Source: Martinezella lusitana
GTDB taxonomy: Bacteria; Pseudomonadota; Alphaproteobacteria; Rhizobiales; Rhizobiaceae
Reading direction: 5' to 3'
Assembly (NCBI RefSeq): GCF_900094565.1
Contig: NZ_FMAF01000029.1
Span: forward strand, 21,467-85,466
Length of the DNA stretch: 64,000 nucleotides
Positions 8,117 to 16,452 of the stretch are shown one piece after another (positions within the stretch are counted from its first letter, which is position 1; each line of letters starts with the position of its first letter). Below the pieces are notes generated by a model. The model searched no databases and was not told where the DNA came from. It saw nothing but the letters and a program-made list of their open reading frames with translations. A program made the translations under genes and the position numbers.

Positions 8117-9384
8117 CCTCTTTTACCGAGCGCGCCGCCATTGGTGATGGTGATGAAATCGGTCTCGTTGCCGGTTTCCGGGCCGACGCCGGTATCGGAA
8201 ATCGTCAGCGACGAACCCGGTGTCAGCAGGTCCTCGATGCGGTGGCGCACCTCGTCGGGAATGCTGATACGGCCAAGCGCCTGTCCGGCGGCATCGAGCG
8301 ATTGTGCCTGCGCCTCGCTGGTGATGCCGAGCCGCTTCTTCGCCTCCCTGGTAAGATCGTCGTCAAGGGTCATGCCAAACCAGTCGGCCTTGCCGCTGAT
8401 GCGGTCGATCGTATTGGCGGTGAAGAAATGCACGCCAAGCGCCTCTTGCGGCTCGGCGATGATGGCGGGCGCCTCAAAGAGCGGCTTGAAGCTCTGGCGA
8501 ATCATGATCGCGCCGTTCGGCGGCTCGCCCTTGCCGGCTGCGGCATAGACAGCCTTCATGAGTGCCGGACTGACAAGTCCGCCCGTCGTCTTGATGTCAT
8601 GTGCCTTTCTGAAGTCTTCGATCGCCTGCACGGTCGCCGGCCCGAGCATGCCGTCCGGCGTACCGGCCGCAAAGCCCATGCCGTTCAACAGGCCCTGAAG
8701 ATCGCGAACATTCTCGCGCAATCCGCGCCGGGTGATCAGGATACTGAGTGGCGACTGATCGACGGGCGGAGCGAGACTTGCTTGCGCCGCCGGGATCTGG
8801 ATCGAGGCGACGTCGTTCGTGGCGACCTGCAGCGGCTGTGCCTGCGGCAGGAAGCTTGCCGTCATGGGACGCAATTCGATGCCTGAGAACAGAGCCGGAG
8901 GCGGAGCAGCTTGCGGCTGGAACAGCATGCTACTTTCGAAAGGCTGCGGCACCAGCGGCCGGTCGGCGATGACGACATGCACCCCGCGCTCGGTCATCTG
9001 GTAGAGCATCTTGGCAAAGGCCTTGGGCATGCGCACGCAGCCGTGAGAGGCCGGATAGTTCGGAACCGAGTTGGATTCGTGCAGCGCAATGCCTGACCAG
9101 GTCAGCCTTTGCATGTAGGGCATGGGCGCGGCCGAATAGAGATTGGACTCGTGATAAACCTTCTTCTCCAGGATGGAGAAGATACCGCTCGGTGTCGTAT
9201 GGCCGGGCTTGCCGGTCGAAACCTTCGATGTCGCCACGACCTGGTCACCGTCATAGACGGCAAGCGATTGCCTGTCCTTCGACACGACGATCTGCAGGGT
9301 GCGCGCATCCGACGCGGCAAAGGAAGGATGGGAAAGGGCAGAGGCTGAGAGCAGCCCAAGCCCAAGCAACAAAAACGGCTTCAT
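8113..9384 (-). CDS. L,D-transpeptidase (YkuD domain) with peptidoglycan-binding domain
   Basis: A periplasmic enzyme predicted to form 3-3 peptidoglycan crosslinks or attach proteins to meso-diaminopimelate. The 423-residue protein has a signal peptide, then a YkuD domain starting at ARTLQIVVSKDRQSLAVYDG. The catalytic signature is complete (GIALHESN, then YPASHGCVRMPKAF, with the nucleophilic Cys). A PG_binding_1-like segment follows (VRDLQGLLNGMGFAAGTPDGMLGP), so the binding domain lies C-terminal to the catalytic one. ATG 9384 is chosen because the signal peptide begins there; an in-frame TTG lies at 9399. Neither has a strong ribosome-binding site. It is convergent with dnaE, the stop codons overlapping in one CTAG. 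Confidence 0.9.
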   Translation of the reverse strand: MKPFLLLGLGLLSASALSHPSFAASDARTLQIVVSKDRQSLAVYDGDQVVATSKVSTGKPGHTTPSGIFSILEKKVYHESNLYSAAPMPYMQRLTWSGIALHESNSVPNYPASHGCVRMPKAFAKMLYQMTERGVHVVIADRPLVPQPFESSMLFQPQAAPPPALFSGIELRPMTASFLPQAQPLQVATNDVASIQIPAAQASLAPPVDQSPLSILITRRGLRENVRDLQGLLNGMGFAAGTPDGMLGPATVQAIEDFRKAHDIKTTGGLVSPALMKAVYAAAGKGEPPNGAIMIRQSFKPLFEAPAIIAEPQEALGVHFFTANTIDRISGKADWFGMTLDDDLTREAKKRLGITSEAQAQSLDAAGQALGRISIPDEVRHRIEDLLTPGSSLTISDTGVGPETGNETDFITITNGGALGKRG

Positions 9385-9583
9385 AGACACACGAACCAAA
9401 AACGCAATACTCGTATCGGCTAAGGTTAGACGTCTAAGTTTAAGGAAGACTTGATGAAAAGAAGCGCTTTATCGGTTCGCCGAAAACCAGATGCTTCCTT
9501 GTTATGTTGATCATCTGCCGTAGCGCCGAAGCGGGACAATCGGCCCTGCTTCGGCGGCAATCGGTTGGCAGAGAGTGGAAGCG

Positions 9584-10621
9584 TCAGCGCACGCTGGACG
9601 CCACCCAGTTATGCCATTCCTCCGCGCTGCCGTGGAAAGCGTTGAGGTCGATCCTACCGTCGACGCCATGCGAGACGCCGGAGCCGGAATATTGCCAGAA
9701 CAGCCAGTTGCGACCGGGATAGACCTTGGAGGGATGGGCAGCGACGGAGCGCAGCCAGAAGGGATAGTTGAGCAATTCGCCGCGCAGGTTGTCGCGATAG
9801 AAATCCGGAGCCGTATAGACGATCGGGCGCTGGCCGTAGTGTTTTTCCAGCTTGTCCATGAAGACCTGCATCTTCGCCAGGACTTGTTCGCGCGACGGCC
9901 GCCGCTTGCAGCTCGATTCGCCGTTCCATTCCACGTCGATCACCGGCGGCAGGGCTCCTGCTTCTCTCGGAACGTTGCGGATGAACCAGTCGGCCTGCTC
10001 GCCGGCGGTACGGCACCAATAGAAGAAGTGGTAGGCACCGTGCTTCAGGCCAGCTTGTTGAGCGGCACGCCAGTTCTTCTTGAACATCGGATCGAGGTGG
10101 TCGCCACCATCGGTCGCTTTGATGTAGACGAAATTGGCACCCTGGGTGCGCAACGTTTCCCAGTCGATGTCGCCCTGCCAGCGCGAGACGTCGACGCCAT
10201 GCACGGCCAGTTTCCTTGGCGACGTTGTGCCGAAGTTGATCGGCTTGGCATCGCGGAACTGATGGGAATAGATCTGCATCGGCTGCTGCCGCATGGCGCG
10301 GGGCATCGGGTTTGCCGGCGAAAGCATGGCGAGCGGCCGTTGCAGCGGCAGCGGAACCTCATCTCCACCCTGGTTTGACGGCAGGAACGCCTCCGGCCGA
10401 GGATCCGCCGGCAGCGAGGTCACCAGCGCTTGCTGCCGCTCAACCCGCGAGACCGTCTCGCCGATTTCGACCGACGGCGTAGGAGTTTGGCTCTTTGCGA
10501 TCGAGCTGGTCATTTCTTTCGAAGGCGCGCTGGTCTGCGCGGCTTCGCGCTCGCCTCTGGCGGCGCAGCCCGAGATCGTAAGGGAGGCAAGAAGGATGGT
10601 CGATACAGCCGATAGACGCAT
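9584..10621 (-). CDS. GH25 family muramidase, lipoprotein
   Basis: Predicted lysozyme-like hydrolase of the peptidoglycan glycan strand. The 345-residue protein starts with a lipoprotein signal (LLASLTISGC, lipobox Cys at about residue 19), followed by a low-complexity linker of roughly 100 residues. The GH25 domain then runs from VHGVDVSRWQGDIDWETL to the end, with the active-site DxE signature in PPVIDVEWNG and the late motif WLFWQYSGSGVSHGVDGRID. It is therefore likely anchored in a membrane facing the periplasm. ATG 10621 is preferred over an upstream in-frame GTG at 10642. It lies beside another wall enzyme, the L,D-transpeptidase, on the same strand 199 bases away. Confidence 0.9.
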   Translation of the reverse strand: MRLSAVSTILLASLTISGCAARGEREAAQTSAPSKEMTSSIAKSQTPTPSVEIGETVSRVERQQALVTSLPADPRPEAFLPSNQGGDEVPLPLQRPLAMLSPANPMPRAMRQQPMQIYSHQFRDAKPINFGTTSPRKLAVHGVDVSRWQGDIDWETLRTQGANFVYIKATDGGDHLDPMFKKNWRAAQQAGLKHGAYHFFYWCRTAGEQADWFIRNVPREAGALPPVIDVEWNGESSCKRRPSREQVLAKMQVFMDKLEKHYGQRPIVYTAPDFYRDNLRGELLNYPFWLRSVAAHPSKVYPGRNWLFWQYSGSGVSHGVDGRIDLNAFHGSAEEWHNWVASSVR

Positions 10622-10812
10622 AGGAACCCGTACGCAAAACACAATCGACGGCGGATCCGCGCCGTTCGGAAATCACAGAGACTAAGTGCTAATAGAAATT
10701 TACCAAAAAAGATTGAATCAGATCTTTCTAACGCGAATATTCGCGCGGGGAGCGCGGTCATCCGCCGGCGCGCAAGAGTATCACTGTATGGTGACTATAT
10801 CGTAAGGCTTTG

Positions 10813-12102
10813 TTATCTCTCGCGTTTACCGCCAAAAGTGTAACCTGTCTCGACCGTCTTGTTGCCGAACTTTTCTCTGAGCTTGTCCATCGCCGCTTCG
10901 GCCGCGGCACGGCGTGTTGCCTGTTCGTCGATCAGATCGGGCGGATCGGCGCGGGCCGCATCGCAAAGATCGGTGACGCCTATGCCGATGAGGCGGAACT
11001 TCGTGCCGTCGGTCTCGGCTTCAAGCAGGCGCAGGCCGGTGCGGAAAATTCGATCGGCAAGCTGCGTCGGATCCTCCAGGCGGCGATTGCGGGTCCGGCC
11101 CTTGAAGTCGGCAGTTTTCAGCTTCAGCACCACGGTCTGGCCGGCAATGTCGCTGCGCTTCAGCCGGCGCGAGACCTTCTCTGAAAGGTCGCGCAGGATC
11201 GGCACCAGATCGTCATGACGGGAGATGTCCTCGAAGAAGGTCGTTTCCGACGATACGCTCTTTGCCGCTTCGTTCGGATGCACCGTGCGGTCGTCGATGC
11301 CGCGCGACAGGCGGGAAAGCCGCTGGCCGATGACCCCGTAGCGGCGCATGAGATCGCCTTCCTCCATGGTCTGCAGCTGGCCTATGGTGCGGATGCCGTC
11401 GCTTTCCAGCGTTGCGGCAAAGGCTTTGCCCACACCCCATATCGTCGTTACCGGGCGCGGCTCCAGAAATGAGAGTGCCTCTTCCTGGCCGATGACGGAA
11501 AAGCCGCGCGGCTTCTGCAGGTCGGAGGCGACCTTGGCGAGGAACTTGCAATAGGAGAGGCCGACCGAGATGGTGATACCGATTTCCTGCTCCACGCGCC
11601 GGGCGAATTTCGCCAGGATGCGGGCCGGCGGATCGTGGTGAAGCCGCTGCGTGCCGTCGAGTTCCAGAAATGCCTCGTCGATCGAAAGCGGCTGCACCAA
11701 CGGCGTCAGTTCCTGCATCAGCGTGCGAACCTCGCGGCCGACGCGAACATATTTCTCCATGTTCGGGCGGATGACGACGGCCTGAGGACACGCCTCCAAG
11801 GCTTTGAACATCGGCATGGCAGACCGCACGCCATGAATGCGGGCGATGTAGCAGGCAGTGGAGACGACGCCACGCTTGCCGCCGCCGATAATGACCGGCT
11901 TGTCGGCGAGTTCCGGATTGTCGCGCTTCTCGATCGATGCATAGAAGGCGTCGCAATCGATGTGCGCCAGGGTCAGCGCATAGAGTTCGCGGTGATAGAC
12001 GAGGCGAGGACTGCCGCAGGCCCGGCAGCGCGTCCGCACGGCCGATTGCTCGCTCAAGCAATCGCGACAGAAACCGGAAATCTTATCGGGCACAGGGGTC
12101 AT
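10813..12102 (-). CDS. dinB: DNA polymerase IV with N-terminal zinc-ribbon-like extension
   Basis: Y-family translesion polymerase of 429 residues. The catalytic core is intact: DCDAFYASIEK carries the first metal-binding Asp and SIDEAFLELDG the second acidic pair. Thumb and little-finger regions follow (TIWGVGKAFAATLES; FFEDISRHDDLV). About 35 residues precede the usual polymerase start and contain two CxxC pairs (CRDC and CRAC), a zinc-ribbon-like module absent from E. coli Pol IV. The start is ambiguous: ATG 12126 has AAGG upstream, but a LexA-type box at 12110-12124 would then lie inside the coding region, so ATG 12102 is preferred. Divergent from the GNAT gene. Confidence 0.93.
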   Translation of the reverse strand: MTPVPDKISGFCRDCLSEQSAVRTRCRACGSPRLVYHRELYALTLAHIDCDAFYASIEKRDNPELADKPVIIGGGKRGVVSTACYIARIHGVRSAMPMFKALEACPQAVVIRPNMEKYVRVGREVRTLMQELTPLVQPLSIDEAFLELDGTQRLHHDPPARILAKFARRVEQEIGITISVGLSYCKFLAKVASDLQKPRGFSVIGQEEALSFLEPRPVTTIWGVGKAFAATLESDGIRTIGQLQTMEEGDLMRRYGVIGQRLSRLSRGIDDRTVHPNEAAKSVSSETTFFEDISRHDDLVPILRDLSEKVSRRLKRSDIAGQTVVLKLKTADFKGRTRNRRLEDPTQLADRIFRTGLRLLEAETDGTKFRLIGIGVTDLCDAARADPPDLIDEQATRRAAAEAAMDKLREKFGNKTVETGYTFGGKRER

Positions 12103-12109
12103 CAAGCGA

Positions 12110-12124
12110 GAACAAAAATTGAAC
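12110..12124 (-). promoter_or_regulatory. LexA (SOS) box at the dinB start
   Basis: GAACAAAAATTGAAC on the plus strand (GTTC-N7-GTTC read toward dinB) exactly matches the alphaproteobacterial LexA operator and sits 8 bases upstream of ATG 12102. A weak promoter reading toward dinB can be drawn (TTGAGA near 12155-12160, 17-base spacer, TAAGGT), placing the transcription start at about 12126 and the box over the first transcribed bases. dinB is a known LexA target in many bacteria, which makes this the best supported of the three boxes. It could also affect the divergent GNAT gene. Confidence 0.75.
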
Positions 12125-12185
12125 ATCGCTACCTTATGTTCTAAGCTTGCGAGTCTCAAGGTGGAAAACAGCGGAGGGGGAAGGG

Positions 12186-12764
12186 GTGCAGGATTTAAGT
12201 GTGCGACCATTGACGCCGGATCGCTGGGGCGATTTCGAGACACTCTTCGGGCCGAGCGGCGCCTGCTATGGCTGCTGGTGCACCCATTTTCGCATTCCGA
12301 CGTCACAACGCAAGACGATGGACGGGGCGGCGAAGAAGCGGTTCATTGAGGAGCGCGTTGCGGCCGGACCGCCGCCGGGTCTTCTCGGCTATGTCGGCGA
12401 GCGCCCGGTTGCCTGGGTGCAGGTGGGTCCGCGCTCGGAGTTGCCGCAATGGAATTCTCCAAAAACGGTGTCACGGCCGCTCGATCCGGCCGATGCCGAG
12501 GATCGCTCGGTCTGGGCTGTGAGCTGCTTCTTCATGAATTCACATGATCGCGGCAAAGGATACAGCCATCGCATGCTGTCGGAGGCGATGAATTTCGCCA
12601 AGGCTTCCGGCGCTCGCCTGCTCGAGGGCTGTCCCATCGAACGCACGAAGCAATCGAAGTCGGTCGGCCTCTATGTCGGCTCGCAGCGCATATTCGAGAC
12701 GGCCGGATTTTCCGAGATCGCGAAGCGCAAGGATGGGCGGCCTCTGATGCGCCTTGTTCTCTGA
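12186..12764 (+). CDS. GNAT family N-acetyltransferase
   Basis: A 192-residue acetyltransferase-like protein with unknown substrate. It has an N-terminal VRPLTPDRWGDFETLF strand-helix start and a Cys/Trp-rich GACYGCWCTHF segment. The acetyl-CoA-binding region is DRGKGYSHRMLSEAM, corresponding to the R/Q-x-x-G-x-G/A pyrophosphate loop. The start is GTG 12186, preceded by GGAGGGG at about 12173-12179; an in-frame TTG at 12147 lacks such a site. It is divergent from dinB and so shares a promoter region containing a LexA-type box. The next gene is convergent. Confidence 0.82.
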   Translation: MQDLSVRPLTPDRWGDFETLFGPSGACYGCWCTHFRIPTSQRKTMDGAAKKRFIEERVAAGPPPGLLGYVGERPVAWVQVGPRSELPQWNSPKTVSRPLDPADAEDRSVWAVSCFFMNSHDRGKGYSHRMLSEAMNFAKASGARLLEGCPIERTKQSKSVGLYVGSQRIFETAGFSEIAKRKDGRPLMRLVL

Positions 12765-12781
12765 TGGTGGGGCCGGCGGTC

Positions 12782-13429
12782 TCAGCGGACGATATGGGCC
12801 TGGATCAGCGGTGCTGCCTGGCTCCATTCGTTTGCCGCGAGGATGCCCGCCGCAGCGGCCGGCGCCATGCGATGGACGATGGAATCCGGCTTCAGGTTGA
12901 TCAGCAGGCAATCCGGAACATGCTCGCCGACCGAATGCAGATTGTGCGCCATGTCGTCGACAAAGGCGACCGGCAGTGCGCGCCTTCCATGCAGCGACCG
13001 CACGATCGGCCCTTTCGGCTGCAGCGATGCGAGCAGCGGATAGGCGAGGCCGAGCCTGTCGAGAAGCCGGCGTCGCTGAGCCCAGAATTGCGGCGGCATG
13101 GCCGTGAGAAAAACGATGTCGGCGTCCTTCGAAAAATCGCCGAGGGTATCGGTGACGCGATCAAGCGGCGTCTGCCATTGCTCCTGCGCCTCGAAGAATG
13201 CTTCGATCAACCGATGAACGTCCTTTTCTTCAAGCGCCACTCCATCGGCCTTGGAAATGATGTTGCCCGTAAGCCTGAAGGAACGCGGCAGGAATTCATG
13301 GCCTTCAGCATCGATGAAGAGCAGGAAAGGCGCAAAGAAATGCAAAACGACATCATCGACATCGCAGACGATCAACGGCCGGTCCTTGAGGCGGATATGC
13401 GATGTGTCGAATTGGAGCGGGGCATCCAT
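12782..13429 (-). CDS. HAD-superfamily-like protein
   Basis: A 215-residue cytoplasmic protein resembling HAD phosphatases. Motif I reads IVCDVDDVVL, keeping the Asp-x-Asp pair; a motif II-like Thr follows in IVFLTAMPPQFWAQRR, and an acidic motif in PVAFVDDMAHNLHSV resembles motif IV. Substrate unknown. It follows the DUF3572 gene so closely (stop TGA 13432-13434, start ATG 13429) that translational coupling is likely. A TTG at 13435 would give two more residues. Confidence 0.75.
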   Translation of the reverse strand: MDAPLQFDTSHIRLKDRPLIVCDVDDVVLHFFAPFLLFIDAEGHEFLPRSFRLTGNIISKADGVALEEKDVHRLIEAFFEAQEQWQTPLDRVTDTLGDFSKDADIVFLTAMPPQFWAQRRRLLDRLGLAYPLLASLQPKGPIVRSLHGRRALPVAFVDDMAHNLHSVGEHVPDCLLINLKPDSIVHRMAPAAAAGILAANEWSQAAPLIQAHIVR

Positions 13430-13431
13430 GG

Positions 13432-13740
13432 TCAATATTCTCCGGAGGCAAGGCCGGGCGGCGAGAAATGCGCCGACGCGGCCGCGACGGTTTCCGGCGG
13501 AATGCCGCTGGCCTCGCAGAAAGCCAGCAATGTCGGCTCGTGGTTCATCAGAAAGTCGAGCATGCCCGCAAGAAAGGCCGGCTCGTTGATGGCGTTGCGC
13601 ACCTGCGCCGGCTCGACGCCGGTGAGCGCCAGGAAGCGGCCGAACATATCCGGTTCGTTGGCCAGCCAGCCGAGCACGGCAATTGCTGTCTCTTGCGGCT
13701 CTGCCGCGCTGTTCTTCGGGTTCTTGAAGTTACTTTGCAT
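13432..13740 (-). CDS. DUF3572 family protein
   Basis: A 102-residue, probably all-helical protein of unknown function, recognised as DUF3572 from AIAVLGWLANEPDMFGRFLALTG and the following PAQVRNAINEPAFLAGMLDFL. The family is largely alphaproteobacterial. No signal peptide or membrane helix. It is the first gene of a two-gene unit with the HAD-like gene and is divergent from divK, whose ATG lies 131 bases away. Confidence 0.8.
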   Translation of the reverse strand: MQSNFKNPKNSAAEPQETAIAVLGWLANEPDMFGRFLALTGVEPAQVRNAINEPAFLAGMLDFLMNHEPTLLAFCEASGIPPETVAAASAHFSPPGLASGEY

Positions 13741-13871
13741 TTCGACGGGTGAGTTACCTATTTTTCAACCAAATGCCGGTAGTATCCGATTCAAGTATTT
13801 CTGGAATCGATTTCTCACGACCCTATATTTTGAGAGAATAGATGCAATACCGGATGCAGGGACAGCTTTCC

Positions 13872-14243
13872 ATGCCTAAGCAAGTGATGATTGTAGAAGA
13901 CAATGAGCTGAATATGAAGCTCTTTCGCGATCTGATCGAGGCGTCCGGCTACACCACGATCCAGACCCGAAATGGCATGGAAGCGCTTGATCTCGCTCGC
14001 AAACATCGCCCGGACCTGATCCTCATGGATATCCAGCTTCCGGAAGTTTCCGGGCTGGAAGTGACCAAGTGGCTGAAGGAGGACGATGATCTGCACGTCA
14101 TTCCGGTGATCGCGGTCACGGCCTTTGCCATGAAGGGCGACGAAGAGCGCATTCGCCAGGGCGGATGCGAAGCCTACGTCTCGAAGCCGATTTCCGTCCC
14201 GAAATTTATTGAAACCATCAAGACTTATTTGGGCGACGCCTGA
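13872..14243 (+). CDS. divK: Single-domain response regulator DivK
   Basis: Cell-cycle and polarity response regulator that in Caulobacter and rhizobia works with the DivJ/PleC kinases to control DivL-CckA-CtrA. The 123-residue protein is a lone receiver domain. It has the acidic pocket IVEDNE, the phosphoacceptor Asp in LILMDIQLPE, the switch Thr in AVTAFAMKGDEER and the conserved Lys in YVSKPIS. The segment EVTKWLKEDDDL is nearly identical to Caulobacter DivK as I recall it. ATG 13872 gives the family length; a longer frame from 13842 is unlikely. pleD follows after 16 bases, the conserved divK-pleD order. Confidence 0.96.
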   Translation: MPKQVMIVEDNELNMKLFRDLIEASGYTTIQTRNGMEALDLARKHRPDLILMDIQLPEVSGLEVTKWLKEDDDLHVIPVIAVTAFAMKGDEERIRQGGCEAYVSKPISVPKFIETIKTYLGDA

Positions 14244-14259
14244 GCGTGGGGAAAAGCTG

Positions 14260-15633
14260 ATGACCGCGCGCATCCTGGTGGTTGACGATATTCCAGCGAA
14301 TGTGAAGCTTCTCGAGGCGCGGCTGCTGGCCGAGTATTTCGAGGTGCTGACGGCGGAGGATGGAGCGAGAGCTCTTGCCATCTGCGCGGGCGCCCAGGTC
14401 GATCTCATCCTTCTCGATATCATGATGCCGGGCATGGACGGGTTCGAAGTGTGCGAGCGCCTGAAGTCCGATCCGCGCACCGCGCATATCCCCGTGATCA
14501 TGGTCACGGCGCTGGATCAGCCCGCCGATCGCGTGCGTGGCCTGAAAGCCGGAGCCGACGATTTCCTGACCAAGCCGGTCAACGACCTGCAGCTCATTTC
14601 GCGCGTCAAGAGCCTGCTTCGTTTGAAGACGCTCAGCGACGAGCTGCGTATGCGCAACGAGACCGCCCGCAATTTCGGTATCGAAGACCTGCTGCGGGTC
14701 GGCGATGGCCGCGCTGACGAAACCGGCCATGTGCTTCTGGTCGACGGCCGCGCCAACTCGCAGGAGCGCATCATCCGCGCGCTCAAGCCGATTGCCCAGG
14801 TCATGGCGATGTCCGATCCGCAGGCCGCCCTATTCGAGGCAGCGGAACGGCCGTTCGAGCTCGTCATCGTGAATTCGAATTTCGACGACTATGATCCGCT
14901 GCGGCTTTGCTCGCAGCTCCGCTCGCTGGAGCGTACGCGCTTCCTGCCTGTCTTGCTGGTGACGGAGCAGGGCGCGGACGAGATGATCGTCCGTGCGCTC
15001 GATCTGGGTGTCAACGATTACATCGTCCGGCCCATCGATCCGAACGAATTGGTGGCCCGCTGCCTGACGCAGATACGCCGCAAGCGCTACAACGACCGTC
15101 TGCGGGCCAGTGTGCAGCACACCATCGAGCTTGCCGTCACCGATGCGCTCACCGGGCTGAACAACAGGCGCTATCTCGACAATCATCTGAAGATTCTTTT
15201 CGACCGCTCCTTGGCGCGCGGACGGCCGCTCTCTGTTCTGATCACCGATATCGACCGGTTCAAGCACGTCAATGACACCCATGGTCATGACGCCGGCGAC
15301 GAAGTGCTCAAGGAGTTCGCCGCCCGCATCCGGTCCACCGTGCGCGGTGCCGATCTGGCTTGCCGCTATGGCGGCGAGGAATTCGTCGTCGTCATGCCCG
15401 ATACGCCTGCCGAAGTGGCCGCTGCTGTCGCGGAGCGATTGCGCGCGTCGGTAGAAAATATGCCCGTCAAACTGCGCGAAGGCGGCGTTGCTCTTAACAT
15501 TACGGCCTCCTTCGGCATCTCGTGCCGTTTGGAAACAGTCGAAACGCCGGAGCAATTGATGAAGCAGGCCGATCTTGCGCTTTATGAAGCAAAAAGGGCA
15601 GGGCGCAATCGGGTTGTTGCTTCAGCGGCCTGA
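14260..15633 (+). CDS. pleD: Diguanylate cyclase response regulator PleD
   Basis: Makes cyclic di-GMP during cell-cycle development. The 457-residue protein has two receiver domains and a GGDEF domain. The first receiver carries the phosphoacceptor in LILLDIMMPGMDGFE and Lys in FLTKPVND. The second (about residues 150-275) is an adaptor lacking the full acidic set. The GGDEF domain from about residue 290 reads RYGGEEFVVVMPDT, an active GGEEF version, with an RxxD inhibitory site (RGAD) just upstream, so product inhibition is expected. Cotranscription with divK is likely. An 800-base intergenic region follows. Confidence 0.96.
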   Translation: MTARILVVDDIPANVKLLEARLLAEYFEVLTAEDGARALAICAGAQVDLILLDIMMPGMDGFEVCERLKSDPRTAHIPVIMVTALDQPADRVRGLKAGADDFLTKPVNDLQLISRVKSLLRLKTLSDELRMRNETARNFGIEDLLRVGDGRADETGHVLLVDGRANSQERIIRALKPIAQVMAMSDPQAALFEAAERPFELVIVNSNFDDYDPLRLCSQLRSLERTRFLPVLLVTEQGADEMIVRALDLGVNDYIVRPIDPNELVARCLTQIRRKRYNDRLRASVQHTIELAVTDALTGLNNRRYLDNHLKILFDRSLARGRPLSVLITDIDRFKHVNDTHGHDAGDEVLKEFAARIRSTVRGADLACRYGGEEFVVVMPDTPAEVAAAVAERLRASVENMPVKLREGGVALNITASFGISCRLETVETPEQLMKQADLALYEAKRAGRNRVVASAA

Positions 15634-16137
15634 TCTAGAACAGATCAGTCGGAATAAGGCCCTCCCATGAATATTGAGGGGCATTCGCAAGTTTTGAACA
15701 ATGATTAAGATTTTGTAATCTTTGCATCGCTGCGGTATGTCGCCGGGATTTTCTCAAAGGATAAATTCGGCATTTTCACTTTTTATTTGGATAGATACTT
15801 GAGTTTATAGATTATTTTAGAGATTTTATAATTACTATTCGATATGTTCGCGTTTAGTCTGTGGTTTTAGTTAGAAAAAAATGCAGAAAAACTGTGGATT
15901 AATCGAGGATAATTAACGTGTTCAAATGTTCTTAAATATCTGTATTCGGAATTTGTTGCATCTGCGAATGCCATCTCTTCCCTCTTCAGATGTGTTCGCT
16001 TTTGAATTGTGAATTTCGCAGAAGATTTATTCAGAAGAAATCGGGAATTTTAACCATCCAACCAGAGAACAATTTTTTATCATTAAGAATTTGTTGATTT
16101 TCTTTCGATTTCGCGCAAATTTAGTCTCGTACACAGA
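15634..16137. other. A/T-rich intergenic region, no gene seen
   Basis: About 500 bases visibly richer in A/T than the rest of the window. A small inverted repeat after pleD (TGATCTAGAACAGATCA, 15638-15654 region) could form a weak hairpin but has no T-run. I find no credible coding frame with a ribosome-binding site. Such segments in rhizobia can be promoters or targets of AT-binding nucleoid regulators such as MucR/Ros; nothing here proves that. Confidence 0.6.
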
Positions 16138-16308
16138 CAGCCCGTATGGGTTCGAGATACCCCATGATGCTCAGGTCCGCCGCATCTCCTGGGTCGTGGG
16201 GTCGGTCGGCTGGCATGCAATATAAGCGGTTCCTCGTGCCGTTTTGCAGGCTAGCCGACCCCCAACTCAAAACGCCGTTCTTCGTTTTTCGAAGGCGGCG
16301 TTTTTTTC
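16138..16308 (+). ncRNA. Candidate small trans-acting RNA with Rho-independent terminator
   Basis: A stretch between pleD and rpmG that behaves like a structured RNA gene rather than a coding sequence. In order: a short hairpin (ATGGG near 16146 with CCCAT near 16162); a long stem pairing GGGGTCGG (16198-16205) with CCGACCCC (16255-16262) and a nested GGCA/TGCC pair (16212-16215, 16237-16240); then a classic terminator hairpin with seven Ts. The 5' end is a guess. It may belong to one of the alphaproteobacterial alpha-r sRNA families described in Sinorhizobium (alpha-r9 is my first guess from gene context), but I cannot confirm the sequence match. Confidence 0.6.
16269..16308 (+). terminator. 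Rho-independent terminator of the candidate sRNA
   Basis: The stem AAACGCCG...CGGCGTTT, extended inward by TTCG/CGAA around a T-rich loop, is followed immediately by TTTTTTT. This is a textbook intrinsic terminator on the plus strand. The nearest annotated plus-strand gene, pleD, ends more than 600 bases upstream, which supports an independent transcript. Confidence 0.85.
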
Positions 16309-16397
16309 TTTGTCGACGAATACAAGGGATCTATATTTTAGCTCTTCTTGCCTTATGAAGCACAGTCGAGCTCGGCGCCAGGAGAACGTCATTGAAA

Positions 16398-16432
16398 ACA
16401 AAAAGGCGCTAACCTCTCGGTTGCGCCTTTTG
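16398..16432 (-). terminator. Rho-independent terminator of rpmG
   Basis: Read on the minus strand, AAAAGGCGC and GCGCCTTTT form a stem around a short loop (CAACCGAGAGGTTA), followed by a T-rich tail. It lies 20 bases after the rpmG stop codon. Confidence 0.85.
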
Positions 16433-16452
16433 TAACCAGAAGTTTAGGGAAA

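Noticed and set aside
15841..15862. GTTC-N7-GTCT sequence as a fourth LexA box
   Set aside because: The second half-site has a mismatch and no gene start lies nearby on either strand.
15890..15920. TTAA-N10-TTAA sequence after pleD as a CtrA box
   Set aside because: The spacing is 10 bases instead of 7, so it does not fit the CtrA consensus.
16146..16358. Short plus-strand frame inside the candidate sRNA region
   Set aside because: The stretch is better explained by RNA stems and a terminator; the frame runs through the terminator hairpin.
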